DNA of 50,204 bases from JACCYQ01 sp036675565 (GTDB lineage Bacteria > Bacteroidota > Bacteroidia > Chitinophagales > Chitinophagaceae). The stretch spans positions 1 to 50,204 of the forward strand of contig JAKFER010000020.1 of NCBI GenBank assembly GCA_036675565.1, read 5' to 3'. The notes below the pieces were generated by a model that worked only from the letters and a program-made list of their open reading frames with translations, ran no database searches and had not been told where the DNA came from. Made by a program: the position numbers and the translations under genes. Of this stretch, positions 24,931 through 33,898 are shown in pieces; position 1 is the stretch's first letter; the number at the start of each line of letters is the position of its first letter.

Positions 24931-27168
24931 TTAGAACTTATATGCAACACTCATTTTAGCAAAAAATGGTGTACCAGGTGTGAAATGAATTTCTGAAACC
25001 GGCATCAGTTCATTTTTTAAACGGCTTTCAGTTTCGAACTGTGTTTCTTTCCATTTTTTATTAAACAAGTTTTGCAGACTTATTCCCAGGTTCAATCTTT
25101 GCTTTGAATAATTAAAATTAGCATCCGTAATAAAATAACCTTTTGCCACCAGGCTGTTATCTTCATTAGCAGGCCTGTCGCCCATAAAGCGATAGCGGAT
25201 TGAACTGCTGAAACCATTTTCCCATTGCACACCTAAACCACCAGTTGAAGTAAAACGCGGAGCAAGCGGAAGAAAATTATTTCCGGCAGCTTCTTCAGTT
25301 GCACGGGCATGTGCGTAATTAAAATCAATATCTGCAAAAAGCCATGAAAATGGTTGGTAACGCAACGACAGATCCATGCCAACACGCCGGCTTTTGCCAC
25401 CGGGTTCTACTATGCCTTCATCACCTACATAAATAAATTCCTGTTCAAGAAACAGGTACCATGCAGCCAGGTTGATCATTAAAGATGATGTTGGTTTTAA
25501 CACAGTGCCCAGGTCCAGGCCATAGGCGGCCGGCAAAATTTCTTCTCCATTTTTTGATACCACAACCCTGGTATCATTTGAATGAAAACCTTTTCCGGCA
25601 CTAAGGTAAAATTGGGTGTTTGGAGCCGCTTTATAATTCAGGATAATTTTTGGACTTATGATTCCTGCGGATGCTTTTTGCAAAAAATTATTAACCAACT
25701 TGTCTTTGTAACGATGGGAAAAATAATCATAACGGATGCCGGCTTTCAGATCAAATCGTGGACTAAAATCTAATTTCGTTTGCAGGTAAACTGCACTGTT
25801 CATTTCACCAATATCTCCCCACTTTTTTGTTTCAGCCGTCACTTGTTTATCAATGGTCCGGGAAAGCAGGGAGTTGTTTGTATTATCGGCACGCAGGCTT
25901 ATACCAAACACGGTTTGGGTTCTTATGTTGCCCAAAATCCGCTGGCTGCTATAACTTCCATTATATCCTAGCAGGTGCCTGTTTTCCATTTGTCTTATCT
26001 GGTCACCATTTACCGGATCACTTAAGAAAAAAGTGAAATTGGAAAATAATTCGTAACTGTATTGTGTATAATAAAGCTGGTTGGTTAAATAATCTCCTTT
26101 TGGAAAACCGGTGATGATTTTCGCATTGATATTGCTTCGCGATGTGTTGCCACCTTCTGTTGGATCGATGGCCCCATAAAACCCGGTACTGCCATCTGCT
26201 ACTGCTCTTTCGGGAATTTGCCCGGAAGCATTCCATTTACTTTTAAAATGAGATGCGGTAAATGATAAAGTATTTTTTTTATTGAGCCTGCCTTCATAAT
26301 GACCCTGCACATTCAACCTGTTAAGGTTTTGGGGGTAATCAAAATATCCTTTTGAATATAAATAATCTGCAGCTAAATAGGCTGATTGATCTTTGTTGTT
26401 TGCTTTATCACCCAAAATATTTACAGCGCCAACCGTTCTGAATGTATTGAATAAACCGGCTTCCATTTTTATAAAATTGGAAGGCAGTTTTTTGTAAGTT
26501 GAAAAATCAACAAAACCCGTTGTGGCAAAGTTCCCTTTATCCGCATAATAAGGACCTTTTTTAAAATTCACTTTCTGGATCAACTCAGGTACCAGGAAAT
26601 GGAGATCAGCATATCCCTGACCATGTGCATGCGATACCATATTTACAGGCATTCCATCTACGTTGATAAGTATATCAGTCCCATGATCCAAATCGAAACC
26701 GCGGAGAAAGATCTGTTCTGCTTTTCCGCCACCTGCATGCTGACCGATCATAAGACCTGGAACCAGTTGCAAAACTTCCTGCGCATTATTAATACCTTTT
26801 TTTTCAATATCTAACTGGCTTAAAACCCGGAACTGCTCGCCGGCACTGGCAGTAATAGTTACTGCTGAAAGTTGTATCAGTTGTGGTGTTAGTTGAATTT
26901 TATGATTTTTAGAAATAAGATCAGGTATGCTGATGACAACAGTTTCATGTCCAATGGAAGTCACCCTGATTTGTTCATATGCTTCCGGATTTTTAAAATT
27001 AAACTGTCCACGTTCATTGGTGAACGTCATTTCGTTTCCGGGAAGTAACTGAATTGTAGCATTTTCAACAGGCAAGTTGTTGTTATCTACTACTGTTCCT
27101 ATCCATTCCTTTTTTTGAGCTACAAGGCTTACGGGTATAAATAAAATGATAATTAACAGTTGGCGCAT
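24931..27168 (-). CDS. TonB-dependent outer-membrane receptor
   Basis: A 745-residue receptor. A signal peptide (LLIIILFIPVSLVAQ) is followed by a carboxypeptidase-regulatory-like domain (WIGTVVDNNNLPVENATIQL), the plug (NAQEVLQLVPGLMIGQHAGG, IFLRGFDLDHGTDILINVDG) and the barrel, ending in aromatic-terminated strand FFAKMSVAYKF. The plug motif with HAHGQGY is seen in a Bacteroidota subgroup of uncertain substrate, possibly metal-related. It lacks the SusC signature and a SusD partner. It lies upstream of the ECF sigma gene on the same strand with a 194-bp gap, so co-regulation is possible but unproven. Confidence 0.9.
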   Translation of the reverse strand: MRQLLIIILFIPVSLVAQKKEWIGTVVDNNNLPVENATIQLLPGNEMTFTNERGQFNFKNPEAYEQIRVTSIGHETVVISIPDLISKNHKIQLTPQLIQLSAVTITASAGEQFRVLSQLDIEKKGINNAQEVLQLVPGLMIGQHAGGGKAEQIFLRGFDLDHGTDILINVDGMPVNMVSHAHGQGYADLHFLVPELIQKVNFKKGPYYADKGNFATTGFVDFSTYKKLPSNFIKMEAGLFNTFRTVGAVNILGDKANNKDQSAYLAADYLYSKGYFDYPQNLNRLNVQGHYEGRLNKKNTLSFTASHFKSKWNASGQIPERAVADGSTGFYGAIDPTEGGNTSRSNINAKIITGFPKGDYLTNQLYYTQYSYELFSNFTFFLSDPVNGDQIRQMENRHLLGYNGSYSSQRILGNIRTQTVFGISLRADNTNNSLLSRTIDKQVTAETKKWGDIGEMNSAVYLQTKLDFSPRFDLKAGIRYDYFSHRYKDKLVNNFLQKASAGIISPKIILNYKAAPNTQFYLSAGKGFHSNDTRVVVSKNGEEILPAAYGLDLGTVLKPTSSLMINLAAWYLFLEQEFIYVGDEGIVEPGGKSRRVGMDLSLRYQPFSWLFADIDFNYAHARATEEAAGNNFLPLAPRFTSTGGLGVQWENGFSSSIRYRFMGDRPANEDNSLVAKGYFITDANFNYSKQRLNLGISLQNLFNKKWKETQFETESRLKNELMPVSEIHFTPGTPFFAKMSVAYKF

Positions 27169-27721
27169 TCCTGATATACGGTATTTATTAAATCATGGAT
27201 TTGGGGCGAAAAATACAGCGAAATTAAAAATGCAAAAAAATGCTCAGCCTGAGGTATTCCATATATACAATTCAAAAAAACAATTTTTCAAAACTTTGTT
27301 GAAATGAAGTATTTTATAATTGACCCCACTGGTAAAGTAGCTCATCATCTATTTCTTTTTCAACCTGATTTGTGATTTTTTAAAATACTATCCATGTGTA
27401 AGATTATTATTACTGAACTGTTCTAATGATGAAACGGTTCAGATATAATTTTCTGAATAAAAATTTCTCATCTAATTATTGCTACTCTTATTTCATAAAC
27501 GAAATTTGGTTTGTATAAAACATGAATAGTATTGTAAAAGTTTCCTGGTCTTTATTTATCTCCACATTCTTTATTGATTTTATTATTCTTACCCATTTTA
27601 AGAAATCACTCTTCTGGTAATTTCTTCTTAGAAATTTTTTTTCGTGCATTTTTTCTTGCACTGTGAAATCATAAGGTAAATAGTAGCGGGCTTTTATTAT
27701 TTAACTTTTAAAAATGATTTT
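27169..27721. other. Intergenic region, 553 bp
   Basis: Upstream of the TonB receptor and of a broken small gene. AT-rich, with no coding frame, RNA gene or clear promoter that I can support. Confidence 0.5.
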
Positions 27722-27977
27722 ATGCAAACTAAATCCTCATCGGGAATTCTTTTCATGTTGCTTTTAACAAGCTTTTCTTTATTATTATTTTACTGTTGTC
27801 AAAAGGAAGATCGCAATTTATCAACCGAAGAAAATGCTGCACTCAAAAAAAAATAAGCATTTGTCAGCTAAGGAGCAGGAAAGTGCTGATTTTGTTTACG
27901 ACTGGTACAAGTTACTGGCACAACTTCAAATACCGGAACCTGCTTCCGCCCCTCCAGTCAATTTAGGTAAAATATAA
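27722..27977 (+). pseudogene. Truncated, frameshifted lipoprotein, probable vanadium haloperoxidase/PAP2 remnant
   Basis: The ATG at 27722 opens a lipoprotein signal (GILFMLLLTSFSLLLFYCCQ) and stops after 44 codons at 27854. Directly after a run of nine A (27845-27853) another frame continues without a start codon: KHLSAKEQESADFVYDWYKL, then LAQLQIPEP and APPVNLGKI, and stops at 27975. Removing one A would join the two frames into about 84 codons. The joined product looks like the N-terminus of the Bacteroidota vanadium-dependent haloperoxidase/PAP2 lipoproteins (~430 residues), whose catalytic part is missing here. It is probably a relic, at the edge of the biosynthetic cluster. The family call is from memory of the FVYDWYKL pattern. 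Confidence 0.5.
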
Positions 27978-28100
27978 GTCTATTCAGGTAATTAACAGAT
28001 GTTGGCCGACTAATGAATTATTTACAAATAGGTTAGAAAGAGTATTTTTATCAGGAATCATGAAAAAGATAAAACTTTCATTTACAACCCAGACCCGGTC

Positions 28101-28631
28101 ATGCTATTCATTCAGCTAACAGGTTTATCAGGATCAGGCAAGACGACCATTGCAAATGGTGTAAAAAAATTACTGGAAAGTAATGACAATCGTATTGAAG
28201 TGATTGATGGTGATGTTTACCGAAAAAAGTTATGTCCCGATCTTGGGTTTTCAAAAGAAGACAGGCATGAAAACATCAGGAGGCTTGGACATGCCTCCAA
28301 CCAGTTTGCTTTGAATGGTACCATTGCAATTCTTGCAGCTATCAATCCATATGAAGAAATACGAAAAGAGCTTTCAGGTTTTGGCCCTCATGTAAAAACT
28401 GTATGGATCAATTGCGATCTTGATATACTGATTAAGAGAGACACAAAGCAACTGTATAAAAAAGCAATGCTGCCCGATGATCATCCTGAGAAAATCAGGA
28501 ATCTTACCGGAGTGAATGATCCCTATGAACCACCAGAAAATCCGGACCTGGTTATTAATACGGCAACAGATAGTGAGGACAACAGCATTCAAATACTTTT
28601 TGATTATATAATGAGAAATATTAAAAGTTAA
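28101..28631 (+). CDS. cysC: Adenylylsulfate (APS) kinase
   Basis: A 176-residue enzyme that phosphorylates adenosine 5'-phosphosulfate to PAPS, the sulfate donor. The P-loop GLSGSGKTT is at residues 8-16, followed by VIDGDVYRKKLCPDLGFSKE, EDRHENIRRLG and NPYEEIRKEL, all typical of APS kinase. The usual DGD-N-R-G order is kept. No ATP sulfurylase gene (cysD/cysN) is nearby, so the kinase would draw on APS made elsewhere. A sulfotransferase gene 6 kb downstream in the same cluster would use the PAPS. The next gene starts 15 bp later. Confidence 0.88.
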   Translation: MLFIQLTGLSGSGKTTIANGVKKLLESNDNRIEVIDGDVYRKKLCPDLGFSKEDRHENIRRLGHASNQFALNGTIAILAAINPYEEIRKELSGFGPHVKTVWINCDLDILIKRDTKQLYKKAMLPDDHPEKIRNLTGVNDPYEPPENPDLVINTATDSEDNSIQILFDYIMRNIKS

Positions 28632-28646
28632 TAGTAACATCCATAT

Positions 28647-30101
28647 ATGAACAATTCCCGGAATGCATCTCCCAATAAAGCTTTAATTAAAGGAAGACCG
28701 GATTATTATCTTACGCCCTCTCATGATTTTACACAATACACCCGGGATTGTGAAGAAAAATACTGGAGTAAAGACAAGGCATTCGATTGGAGTCAAAGCG
28801 TTACGGCCAGCCTAAGGCAAAATTTGGAGAAACTTGATAAAGAGGATTTTTATAAAGTCACTTTTTTGGTTTTGCCAATGGTAAAAGAAAACCTGGAACG
28901 TAAAATTGTTACGATCAAACAAGAACAACTACCACTTGAGGAAGATGCACTGAAAGATATAGCAGAATGTATTCCTTCTGACATGACTTCTATCCATGAA
29001 GCTTTAAAGATTCAATCTCCGCTTGAATCACTTGATCAAGCTGTTCAGAAACTTAAAGATCAACTGGAAATTGCACAACGAGAGCTGGCAGACTTGAAGG
29101 AATTACAGAAATTGGGCTTATTAAGAAATGGAATAATTGTTAAACAACTTGAGACTGATAATGAAAGGCAACAACAAGCGCTTGAAGTATCCAGGCTAAC
29201 TGACCGGTTCAACCAGGTTCAGTCAGCATTTAAAGATGCATCCATTCAAAATAATTCTGAACGAAAGCGCCTGCAAATGAAAATTCGGGGTGAGTTGTCT
29301 TTAATCGAACCAAAGGTGTTCGGTGAAATGGAGAAAACATTGGAGCTGCTTGAAAACACTTTACAATCAAAACAAATACCGGCTGATGATAAGGATTTAT
29401 TACGTTTAAAAGACCTTATTTTGAAAAGGCAACTTCGCGGATTAAAAGATATTGCCAACCATGCCCTGGTTGTTGAGCAAAGTGCAATTGCTCCATTAAC
29501 AATGGGTATCATCCATTATAAACGTTATCGTGAAATACAAGAGGCGATGACCACATTTATACGTGATGAAGCAAAACACTCTGCTACATTCCGTCGTTTT
29601 CTGGTTGAAAAACTGGAAGCCAAAGAATATATTTCTGACATCCTGATCAAAGGTGCAAATCGCTACATGTGGCTTGCAAGGTTTATGCCCGCTACAGGTA
29701 TGTTCCTGGCCGTAATTGTTGAAATAATTGGGGCAGCCTATCTTGAATTTTTTGCCAATGAGAAATACATGCCGGATAAATTATTCCGCAGTATTTGTGA
29801 AACCATATCAACGCAGGATGAAAAAAGGCATATCGATCTGTGTGTTGCTATGTATAATGAGCTTTTCAGAAAAGCCACTGCATGGGAAAGAGTAAGAAAC
29901 AAAATGGCATTAAAAAAGATCATGCAATCTGTTTATGGTGATAAGACCGATGATCATCATCTCATTCAGGCATTCCGTGCTTTTGGAGTTGAATCGGATG
30001 CATTATACAACCATATAATGAACCGGTTAAGTACTCATTTAGCAAGGATTAGTATGTACGTTGAACCGAAGACTTTGCTTACGATGATAGGCCGTAATTA
30101 A
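28647..30101 (+). CDS. Ferritin-like diiron oxygenase (AurF-type) with a coiled-coil insert
   Basis: A 484-residue protein. Residues ~270-410 form a ferritin-like bundle with metal ligands readable as Glu277 (VVEQSA), Glu308/His311 (DEAKH), Glu359 (VEI) and Glu392/His395 (DEKRH). The spacings fit AurF-type N-oxygenases, but the extra His of AurF seems to be Ser388, so a plain six-ligand site is more likely. The N-terminal part starts like this class (EEKYWSKDKAFDWS), but residues ~115-270 are a long charged coiled coil not expected in the family. In clusters such enzymes oxidise amines or carrier-bound substrates; here perhaps the glycine nitrogen or an acyl carbon. It is 15 bp behind the APS kinase gene. 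Confidence 0.7.
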   Translation: MNNSRNASPNKALIKGRPDYYLTPSHDFTQYTRDCEEKYWSKDKAFDWSQSVTASLRQNLEKLDKEDFYKVTFLVLPMVKENLERKIVTIKQEQLPLEEDALKDIAECIPSDMTSIHEALKIQSPLESLDQAVQKLKDQLEIAQRELADLKELQKLGLLRNGIIVKQLETDNERQQQALEVSRLTDRFNQVQSAFKDASIQNNSERKRLQMKIRGELSLIEPKVFGEMEKTLELLENTLQSKQIPADDKDLLRLKDLILKRQLRGLKDIANHALVVEQSAIAPLTMGIIHYKRYREIQEAMTTFIRDEAKHSATFRRFLVEKLEAKEYISDILIKGANRYMWLARFMPATGMFLAVIVEIIGAAYLEFFANEKYMPDKLFRSICETISTQDEKRHIDLCVAMYNELFRKATAWERVRNKMALKKIMQSVYGDKTDDHHLIQAFRAFGVESDALYNHIMNRLSTHLARISMYVEPKTLLTMIGRN

Positions 30102-30142
30102 AAAAAGTTTTTGTGCAAAAAGTAAACGGGCAAATAAATTAG

Positions 30143-31156
30143 TCAGGTTTCAAATTCAGGCAACGGACCATTTATTTCAATCCATTTTTTTAACCTGTTC
30201 ATTCCTTCATCTATAGAGATAGCAGGCATGTAACCGAAGTCCTTTTTTGCAGCAGTTATATCATACCAATGCGAACTGGAAAGTTGCCTGGCCAAAAAGA
30301 CTGTAAGGACCGGTTCTTTACGGATGTTTAGTAAGCTAAATACGTTTTGCGACAACCAGCCTGCAAACAATGCAAAGGCGGGGCTCATGGTTTTGTTAAC
30401 CGGTGGTAACCCCATGGTGTCCAATAACCGGTTAGTGAATGAACGAATACTGATAGGTTCATCCTGGGAAATGAAATAAGCTTTACCTGCTACCATATTT
30501 GGATCTGTTTGCATTTTCCTGAGTACCTGTAAATGCGCATTGACAGCATTATCAATATACAGTGTGTCAATAAGATATTGTTTATTACCAAGCAACCTGA
30601 GTTGATCTTTTCGCCGCCGGGTTTGTAAACGGGTAAGAAAATGGGTGTCGCCAGGTCCCCAAACAAGATGGGGACGCAGCGCACAGGTTATAAGACCAGG
30701 ACTGTTAGCCATTAGAATAGTTTGTTCTGCAATGGCTTTTGTTTGAGGATAAGGTGCATGAAATTTTTTGGGATAAGGTAATCTCTCATTCCTTCCCTCG
30801 GAGCTACCATGATATACTACACTTGCAGAACTGGTATAAACCAGGTGTGAAATACCCAATTCAATGCATGCTTTAATTATGTTTTGTGTGCCGGTGACGT
30901 TTGTTTCGTAAAAGGAATGATAGTTACCCCATATACCGGTCTTGGCAGCTACATGAAAAACGGCTTCGCAACCCTGCATGGCATTTTTGAGTTTTTCAAA
31001 ATCTGCGACATCGCCCTGGTAATGTATTATCCCGGGTTTCTCCAGTGATTTGTGTTTGTTCCTTGAATAGCTGACAACTTCATAACCTTCCTGAAGCAAT
31101 TGCTGTACAATAGCATTTCCTAAAAAACCACCGCCTCCTGTTACAAATATTTTCAT
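30143..31156 (-). CDS. oleD: OleD-like NAD(P)H-dependent 2-alkyl-3-oxoalkanoate reductase
   Basis: A 337-residue short-chain (extended) reductase from the ATG at 31156; the frame opens 12 codons earlier but the Rossmann strand MKIFVTGGGGFLGNAIV starts here. The cofactor loop is TGGGGFLG, and the catalytic YxxxK is in APYPQTKAIAEQ. It resembles 3-beta-HSD/OleD enzymes. In the olefin pathway OleD reduces the beta-keto acid made by OleA to a beta-hydroxy acid. It is the last gene of an oleB-oleC-oleD unit (32 bp after oleC), which supports the role over a generic epimerase. Confidence 0.82.
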   Translation of the reverse strand: MKIFVTGGGGFLGNAIVQQLLQEGYEVVSYSRNKHKSLEKPGIIHYQGDVADFEKLKNAMQGCEAVFHVAAKTGIWGNYHSFYETNVTGTQNIIKACIELGISHLVYTSSASVVYHGSSEGRNERLPYPKKFHAPYPQTKAIAEQTILMANSPGLITCALRPHLVWGPGDTHFLTRLQTRRRKDQLRLLGNKQYLIDTLYIDNAVNAHLQVLRKMQTDPNMVAGKAYFISQDEPISIRSFTNRLLDTMGLPPVNKTMSPAFALFAGWLSQNVFSLLNIRKEPVLTVFLARQLSSSHWYDITAAKKDFGYMPAISIDEGMNRLKKWIEINGPLPEFET

Positions 31157-31188
31157 AGTTTTTAAAACCGGATTATTTTTATTACACT

Positions 31189-32856
31189 TCAATTATGGAT
31201 ACCCGTTAGTCGCTTCGAAGCCCACACGGCAAGTTTCTCCCGAAATATTTTTGCATTGTGTCGTACATCAACAGGGAAAGAAGGATGAAAAAGAACCGTT
31301 TGAATATCCCTGGTCATTTCATTTTGCTGGGCCCAGTCAAGCAGTTCATTCCTGATTTGTTCTTTGTTTGGATTTACGATGTCTTTATCAACCTCCACGC
31401 AAAGAATCGCTTTACCACCTGAACCGACCAATGCGGTACGATACACCTGTGGATGTTTATTGAAAACAGATTCACATTGCACTGAATAAAGTTCTTTCAA
31501 AGCTAATTGCACACGATGAGTTTTTCTTCCACAAAACCATAGATTATCATCAGCATCTTTATGAGCCAGGTCACCCATCCGGTGCCAGAAGCTATCACCT
31601 TCTTTGATCTTTGCCAATTTGGTTGCAGCATCACGATTAAAATAGGCTTTGGTAACATTTTCTCCTTTAACTACAATTTCACCGACAACGCCTTTTTCCA
31701 GTTCCAAATCGTCTGACCAATTTTCTATCGGTTCATCAGTAATGCGAATAATTTTAACCTGGACTGTCTCTACTGGTTTCCCGATACAAATACCGGCTCC
31801 TTTATTAGTCTGTTGCTGAATTTCATCTGTTAGAATCAAGTAGCTGCTGATAGCTGCCACTGGCATCACCTCAGTGGATCCATAAGGTGTAAATATGGGT
31901 GTTGATGGAGTAAGTAAAGTGGAAAATCGTTTAAGGACTTTTGCAGATACTGGTGCGCCGGCAGAGAATACTCTTTTCAAACTGGGCAACTTAATATTAT
32001 TTGCCACTCCATATCTTCCAACACGATCAATCAGCGATGGTGAACCGAACATGCTGTCCACTTCAAATTGTTTTATCACCCGGATTATTCTTTCAGGATC
32101 CACCTTAGCCGGACGGGTAGGATCCATATCCGGTATCACCGTACTCATCCCTGCGGCAGGATTGAAAAGTGCAAATGGAGGGAAGGTTGGTAAGTCTGTT
32201 TCTCCAGGACGCACATTGAATGTATTGCGGATAATCTCTACCTGTTGATGAAAATTTCCATGGGTGTACATCACCCCTTTTGGAACACCTGTTGAACCGG
32301 TTGTAAAAAGAATGGCTGCAAGGTCATCGGCCTTTACATTTATGCAAACAGGCGGAAGATCAGGCTTGCCTTTTTCTTTAATCTTTTTGAGAAGACCTCC
32401 TCCCCAAAATAATTTTTGTCCAATAGTAATTTTCTTCTTGATTGTTTTACTTCCCCAACTAAAAACAACACAGGCTGCATGTGCCCTCGAAATACCTATA
32501 AATCCTGAAGGTTCCACTTCATCAATACATACTTTTAAATGTTTCATCCCAATACCCGGATCAATAAGCACAGGTATGATCCCCGACTGAAGGAAAGCAA
32601 AACAAAGTGTAAAAAAATCCAGGCTGGGAGGCACCATCAAAACAACTCTATCACCAGGTTTAAATCCATAGGCAAGTAATCCTTGTGCAATACAATTCGT
32701 TTCATCGGCCAGCGATTTAAAACTGATGTTGCGATAGGGTATAGGTCCCGATTTGGGTAAAGGCTTCCCGGGTTTTGCAGGTAATGCAAGGGCCATCCTG
32801 CCAGGTTGACTGGCAGCAATTTCATAAAGCGCATATGCTAGATTCCTGGTTAACAT
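31189..32856 (-). CDS. oleC: OleC-like beta-lactone synthetase (AMP-forming ligase superfamily)
   Basis: A 555-residue adenylating enzyme. Motifs: ATP loop FTTGSTGVPKGVMYTH, then the OleC-typical stretch TFPPFALFNPAAGMSTVIPD, PDMDPTRPAKVDPERI, FSAGAPVSAKVLKRF, TPYGSTEVMPVAAISS, HRMGDLAHKDADDNLWFCGR and RKTHRV. OleC converts a syn/anti beta-hydroxy acid to a cis/trans beta-lactone with ATP, releasing AMP and pyrophosphate; it does not make an acyl-CoA. Related enzymes close the lactone in lipstatin-type pathways. Two bp separate it from oleB upstream, and oleD follows. Identity is strong because all three Ole partners are adjacent. Confidence 0.88.
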   Translation of the reverse strand: MLTRNLAYALYEIAASQPGRMALALPAKPGKPLPKSGPIPYRNISFKSLADETNCIAQGLLAYGFKPGDRVVLMVPPSLDFFTLCFAFLQSGIIPVLIDPGIGMKHLKVCIDEVEPSGFIGISRAHAACVVFSWGSKTIKKKITIGQKLFWGGGLLKKIKEKGKPDLPPVCINVKADDLAAILFTTGSTGVPKGVMYTHGNFHQQVEIIRNTFNVRPGETDLPTFPPFALFNPAAGMSTVIPDMDPTRPAKVDPERIIRVIKQFEVDSMFGSPSLIDRVGRYGVANNIKLPSLKRVFSAGAPVSAKVLKRFSTLLTPSTPIFTPYGSTEVMPVAAISSYLILTDEIQQQTNKGAGICIGKPVETVQVKIIRITDEPIENWSDDLELEKGVVGEIVVKGENVTKAYFNRDAATKLAKIKEGDSFWHRMGDLAHKDADDNLWFCGRKTHRVQLALKELYSVQCESVFNKHPQVYRTALVGSGGKAILCVEVDKDIVNPNKEQIRNELLDWAQQNEMTRDIQTVLFHPSFPVDVRHNAKIFREKLAVWASKRLTGIHN

Positions 32857-32858
32857 TT

Positions 32859-33758
32859 TTATTTCGCTAAAAAATCAATAATCAATTGACCCACTTCTTC
32901 CCGTGCATCTTCAAGAATATAATGTCCGCAATCATCAAAACGATGCACCTGGGCATGTGGTAAATATTCTATCCACTTATTTAAAAAATCCTTATCAAAG
33001 ACCCGGTCTTTCATACCCCAGGCTATCAGGACTGGTGCATGATGAAAAAGATGAAGCTTGTTTTGAACACCTGTTACAAGATCGAATGCGGGGTCTTCTT
33101 CCTTAAGTGGAATGTCCTGTATAAAACGCAGGATTGCAATACGATTCTTCCACGAGTTGTATGGAGCTGTATAAGCCCTGCGAACTTCCTTCGGCATTTT
33201 AGTGCGTTGCACACCTATACGTGTTGCGCCAACACTGAAACTATTAAAAGCCCGGACTAAGAACTCTCCCGGAAGCGTACGGGTAAAACGAAGAAAAAAA
33301 GGAAAACGTTTTCCTCCAGGAAGATGAAATGCTGCTGTATTCAGAATGACAATTTTTTTAATGGCACCAGGATGTTTACTTGCATAACTCATTCCTATAA
33401 TACCACCCCAATCATGTAATACAAGCGTGATGTTTTGATGAATATTTTTTGCTTCAAGAAATGCTTCAAGGTCTTTTACACGTTGGTAAAGTGTATAATT
33501 GTATTCGTCATCACCGGGTTTATCTGAATAACCCATTCCGATATGATCAGGTACAAGACAATGATAAAAAGGTGAAAGTTTTTGAACAAGATCTCGGTAA
33601 AAGAATGACCATGAAGGATTGCCGTGCAGCATCAGTACGGGTTCGCCTTCCCCTTCTTCAAGATAATGTAGTTGATGGCCACTTATGGAAATGTAATAGC
33701 TTTCAAAAGGATAAAGACCGGAACTGACTTTACCTGTATTTATCCTTTTATTCATCAT
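32859..33758 (-). CDS. oleB: OleB-like beta-lactone decarboxylase (haloalkane dehalogenase superfamily)
   Basis: A 299-residue alpha/beta hydrolase. The oxyanion motif is HGNPSW (residues 45-50), the nucleophile is Asp116 in LVLHDWGGIIGM, and the base His is in DDCGHYILED near the end. An Asp nucleophile is the mark of the dehalogenase/OleB branch rather than an esterase. OleB opens beta-lactones and releases CO2, giving an alkene. It is the first gene of the oleBCD unit. Its presence argues that the beta-lactone is an intermediate rather than the end product, unless OleB acts as self-protection or on another ester. Confidence 0.85.
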   Translation of the reverse strand: MMNKRINTGKVSSGLYPFESYYISISGHQLHYLEEGEGEPVLMLHGNPSWSFFYRDLVQKLSPFYHCLVPDHIGMGYSDKPGDDEYNYTLYQRVKDLEAFLEAKNIHQNITLVLHDWGGIIGMSYASKHPGAIKKIVILNTAAFHLPGGKRFPFFLRFTRTLPGEFLVRAFNSFSVGATRIGVQRTKMPKEVRRAYTAPYNSWKNRIAILRFIQDIPLKEEDPAFDLVTGVQNKLHLFHHAPVLIAWGMKDRVFDKDFLNKWIEYLPHAQVHRFDDCGHYILEDAREEVGQLIIDFLAK

Positions 33759-33898
33759 AACGATTCAAACTTAATTACTTTTTACTACTTTTAATTTGTG
33801 CTGTTGCCGGGTAACTGAGATTTCTTGATGTTTTGAAACCGGCATTCAAAATCATACTTAAGGTTCTGGTTTCTGCGAAAATTTTTAAAACAAAACGT

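Noticed and set aside
28647..30101. Firm AurF N-oxygenase assignment
   Set aside because: The extra AurF histidine seems absent and a long coiled coil is inserted, so only a general diiron call is safe.
31189..32856. Long-chain acyl-CoA ligase instead of OleC
   Set aside because: The long OleC-typical stretches (FPPFALFNPAAGM, PDMDPTRPAKVDP, WFCGRKTHRV) and direct adjacency to oleB and oleD favour beta-lactone synthetase.
32859..33758. Haloalkane dehalogenase or epoxide hydrolase
   Set aside because: The catalytic pattern fits the superfamily, but a 2-bp gap to oleC makes OleB the better call.
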